From Nissolia schottii (taxonomy: Eukaryota > Streptophyta > Magnoliopsida > Fabales > Fabaceae): a stretch of 64,000 bases of DNA. Numbering within the stretch: the first letter of the stretch is position 1; the number at the start of each line of letters is the position of its first letter. Shown here in pieces: positions 61,290-64,000 of the stretch. A program made the translations under genes and the position numbers. The stretch covers positions 225,144 to 289,143 of the forward strand of contig QANU01034095.1 of assembly GCA_003254905.1 (NCBI GenBank). The letters run 5' to 3'. The notes below the pieces were generated by a model. The model made no database searches. It saw only the letters and a program-made list of their open reading frames with translations, and was not told the DNA's origin.

Positions 61290-62200
61290 ACACCCTCAAC
61301 AAGCAACAAGTTGAAAGTGTTCTTCGTTGGGTGCAGAACCTGAGATTACCCGACGGTTCTGCATCTAACTTGGCTCGGTGTGTCAACATCGCCCAAGGAA
61401 AATTGGTTGGAATGAAAAGTCGTGATTGTCACGTGTTTATGCAATGTTTGCTTCCAATCGCGTTCAGAGAACTACCCAAGAATGTGTTGAAACCTCTGTG
61501 TGAACTTAGTCAATTCTTCAAGTCATTGTGCTCGTCCACAGTTAATGTCTCAAACCTAGCAGTCCTAGAACACAACATTCCGATCGTCCTATGCCAGCTC
61601 GAAAGATACTTCCCTCCTGGTTTTTTTGAAGTGATGGAACATTTGCCTGTACACTTGCCTTACGAGGCTCGCATGTGTGGCCCGGTCCAGTACCGGTGGA
61701 TGTATCCATTCGAAAGATGCATGGGAGTCTTCAAGAGAACTGTTAAGAATAGGGTACAAGTTGAGGGGTCGATTTGCGAGGAATTCTTGACAAAAGAAAC
61801 ATCTTTATTCTGTTCGTACTACTTTGAACCTAATGTTGATTGCAGTAGAACAACAGTGCCACGCAACGATGATGGTGGAGGAATGCCTCATCAGACGACA
61901 CTCTCTATATTCAAATAATCCGGTCGTCCGGCAGGAAAGGGTTTAGATTACTGGTTGAACGCGCAAGAAAAGGAAGCAGCCCACCTATGCGTTTTGCTCA
62001 ACTGTGAAGAAGTGTTACCTTACTATGAGTAAGTCCGTTTCATCTATCCTTAATATACCTTATTTGATGTACATGCATTAATTTAAAGAATTCGCTCCTT
62101 ACCACTACACTCTATTTCAGGATGTTTCAACGGGAATTTGGTGACCACTGCCCCGATCAAATGTTTCCTCCATGGTTTGCAAATTACATATGTGTTTAAC
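61290..62200 (+). pseudogene. CACTA transposase C-terminal part (DUF4218), N-terminal TNP2 part missing
   Basis: The open frame enters from the subterminal array and reads CYTLNKQQVESVLRWVQNLR, KLVGMKSRDCHVFMQCLLPI, AFRELP, LERYFPPGFFEVMEHLPVHL and VQYRWMYPFERCMGVFKRTV, which is the transition from TNP2 to DUF4218 of CACTA transposases. A single stop at 61916-61918 interrupts the frame; SGRPAGKGLDYWLNAQEKEA and LNCEEVLPYYE continue after it, and an exon-like segment follows at 62121-62197. The TNP2 catalytic part is absent: the deletion joins the 5' array to mid-gene near 61275-61290. Confidence 0.8.
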
Positions 62201-62289
62201 GACTGCTACGTTATATGCATCAACTGACTACAACTATTCCTGTCATAACTATTTCGCATAACTTAACTTACCTGAAGGCATATTTGTAG

Positions 62290-63063
62290 GTGCGTAATAA
62301 TTCTAGCAACGACAGTAATTTGATGAGCTTGTCGTGGGGACCAATGAACAAAGCGATTAGCTGGCCCATTTATTTTGTTAACGGATACAAGTTCTACACA
62401 CAAAAATGGGCAGCTAATCAGAAGACAAACAACAGTGGTGTGTGTGTCAAGGGTGAATATTCCAATGCTGAGGAAACATGTACTGATTTTTACGGAGTGC
62501 TTCAAAAAATACTTGTTTTGGAATATAAGCACAATGGCCCATCCAATTACGTTGTTCTCTTCTTCTGTCATTGGTACGATACTTCACCAAATGGAACCCG
62601 AACTCATCCGAATTACTCCATTACTGAGGTTAATCATGCAAGGCATTACACCGGGTATGATCCATTCATCCTTGCGGTAAGAGCAAAGCAAGTGTACTAT
62701 GCTAGCTATCCAGGAGCAAGTCAGTCAAGCTGGAAAGTTGTGATTAAGAGCAAACCCAGTGGCTGCATTGAGTTGGATAGCACGGCATTGACTGCACAAT
62801 CATCGGATGATCAACCATATCAGGTGGCAGACATAATCCCTTCAACAGTCGTCGTTCACACAACAGATACAATCACACTAGTTGCAGCACACGACGAACC
62901 AGAGATACTTCAAAATGCTAACATTCACCAACAATTGCAATCAGACGTCGACAGTGATAGCGACGAAGCAGAAGAGGTAGACGAAGAAGAAGAAGAAGAT
63001 TTTCACTCGGACTTAAATTCCGAGACCGATGTAGATAGTGTGTATTATTCGTCGTCAAACTAG
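62290..63063 (+). CDS. CACTA-encoded DUF4216-domain protein segment, open frame intact
   Basis: About 257 codons, beginning after an acceptor-like TTTGTAG at 62280-62289 and ending with TAG (63061-63063). The DUF4216 core is clear: YFVNGYKFYTQKWAANQKTN, NSGVCVKGEY, YGVLQKILVLEY, NYVVLFFCHWYDT, YTGYDPFILAVRAKQVYYAS and SWKVVIKSK. The tail is acidic (DSDSDEAEEVDEEEEEDFHS, ending SVYYSSSN). In CACTA elements this domain is the 3' part of a spliced transposase gene. No stop breaks it, in contrast to the 5' half of the same element. The function of DUF4216 is not established. Confidence 0.85.
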   Translation: MRNNSSNDSNLMSLSWGPMNKAISWPIYFVNGYKFYTQKWAANQKTNNSGVCVKGEYSNAEETCTDFYGVLQKILVLEYKHNGPSNYVVLFFCHWYDTSPNGTRTHPNYSITEVNHARHYTGYDPFILAVRAKQVYYASYPGASQSSWKVVIKSKPSGCIELDSTALTAQSSDDQPYQVADIIPSTVVVHTTDTITLVAAHDEPEILQNANIHQQLQSDVDSDSDEAEEVDEEEEEDFHSDLNSETDVDSVYYSSSN

Positions 63064-63654
63064 TTGCGATTCCGCCACTTTCTAAACAATTTAAATAATA
63101 TATTTCTTTCGTTATAACTAAAGAAGTTATTGTTGTGTGCTTTTAATTGATCTATTATCCTTTACCATCTCAGCATTAATTTACTAATTCCATAATTAGC
63201 TATCAAATATAAATTTATGTATAGTAATAAACCAAAAAATGTAACTACCGTTATTTATTTGACATTACGTGACCTTATTCCAAATGTTCTACTAACACAA
63301 ATTTGAGATTGTAGATTTCTCCGTGTCAAATAAAATCTATTTTTTTTTGGGTCCGATATGAAAATTAGGGTATAATATTATTATAAAATTAGTAAAATGG
63401 CATTAAACTATTTACATTCCATTATCATCTATTTGCTTCATATTATCATCTATTTACATTATTTTCTAATAATTTCCATACCTAATTATTATAAAATTAG
63501 GGTGATAATAATATTATTATATTATTTAATTAATAAAATGGCATTAAACTATTTACGTAATATATTCCTCTACTGTACATCTAATTAAAATATATTATAA
63601 TTATTAATCATACAAAAACGAAAATGTTTGAAAATTAAAAAAAGGGTTACCATG

Positions 63655-64000
63655 GACACAAACCGACGGAAAAAGATGAATAAAATAATATTAAATTACC
63701 GTCGGTTTCCCGAGACGGTAACAAATAACTAAAATAATATTATATTATCGCCGGTGTTGTATCGACGGAAATAAGCGGATAAAATAAATTTATGGTACCG
63801 CCGGTTTCCCTCGACGGTAATAAATGAATAGAATAATCTTATATTACCGCCGGTGCAATACCGACGGTAACGATGGAATAAAATAATATTATAATTTCCG
63901 CGGTATTTTGCCGGTGGTAATCTCTTAAATTAGATTCCATTTTACCGTCGGCGATGACCGCCGGCAATGTTTCGAATAAAATATTATTTTATTTCCGTTG
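63655..64000. repeat. CACTA subterminal array of palindromic ACCGCCGGT/ACCGACGGTAA units
   Basis: Units such as ATTACCGTCGGTTTCCCGAG, TTATCGCCGGTGTTGTATCG and ATTACCGCCGGTGCAATACC, each closed by a complementary CGACGGTAA, recur every 50-60 bp with the spacer AATAAAATAATATTA. Each unit is an imperfect hairpin. In En/Spm such motifs bind the regulatory protein TNPA. Confidence 0.85.

Larger units (their letters stand above)
60946..64000 (+). mobile_element. CACTA (En/Spm) transposon, internally deleted, running off the right edge
   Basis: The left terminus CACTACTAGAAATTTGACTA at 60946 is followed by ACCGTCGG/CCGACGGTA subterminal repeats to about 61280. Transposase-related coding follows (61290-63063), and another subterminal array at 63655-64000. 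The right terminus lies outside the window. Its terminus and subterminal words are close to those of the element at 38966-40936, so the two are related families. Confidence 0.9.

Noticed and set aside
1-64000. CRISPR arrays, bacterial operons, tRNA or rRNA genes
   Set aside because: None seen; the sequence is a plant nuclear region, and tRNA-like boxes belong to SINEs.

Overview
This is a window of an AT-rich plant nuclear genome, almost certainly a core eudicot. The genes carry many short-exon introns, the intergenic DNA is full of plant transposon families (CACTA/En-Spm, Au-type and other tRNA-derived SINEs, foldback MITEs, small LTR elements), and the proteins match plant families closely. 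One foldback element has an outer end of a type I associate with legumes; that is only a weak hint at lineage. Two runs of N are assembly gaps (25648-25794 and 46330-47281).

Six host genes can be resolved. From left to right they are: OLA1/YchF-type ATPase (minus, 12 exons, 207-8507); a single-exon HERK2-like CrRLK1L receptor kinase (minus, 11408-13948); WPP domain-associated protein WAP (minus, 4 coding exons, 19369-24076); chloroplast/peroxisome 2-succinylbenzoate-CoA ligase AAE14 (minus, 10 exons, 30104-35202); an AGD12/ZAC-like ArfGAP with a C2 domain (plus, 8 coding exons, 43767-49710); and a short single-exon type I membrane protein of unknown function (minus, 54288-54776). For the five multi-domain genes every splice junction was followed by hand, or the gene is intronless, and the frames close at family-like lengths (394, 846, 782-family, 567 and 330 aa). 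The order OLA1-HERK2-AAE14 matches a run of neighbouring Arabidopsis loci (At1g30580, At1g30570, At1g30520, locus numbers from memory), so the left half looks like an old conserved gene block. The genes share no pathway: ribosome-linked ATPase, cell-wall sensing, nuclear-envelope coiled coil, phylloquinone synthesis and vesicle traffic.

The accessory DNA holds most of the unusual structure. It includes a 5'-truncated LINE and an Au SINE inside OLA1, a second SINE with a perfect 14-bp target duplication at 10.3-10.5 kb, a 230-bp tandem duplication in the WAP 5' leader, a foldback MITE in an AAE14 intron, three CACTA elements (around 26.3-27.4, 39.0-40.9 and 60.9->64.0 kb), a degenerate 48-bp minisatellite at 36.4-36.75 kb, a cluster of LTR-like repeats at 55.5-57.65 kb with a small TRIM-type element inserted into its edge (57658-58302, 5-bp target duplication), and a duplicated piece of a C2-domain exon inside an ArfGAP intron. 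No clear new multi-gene system is visible. The strongest leads are these local duplications and the CACTA deletion derivative at the right edge.
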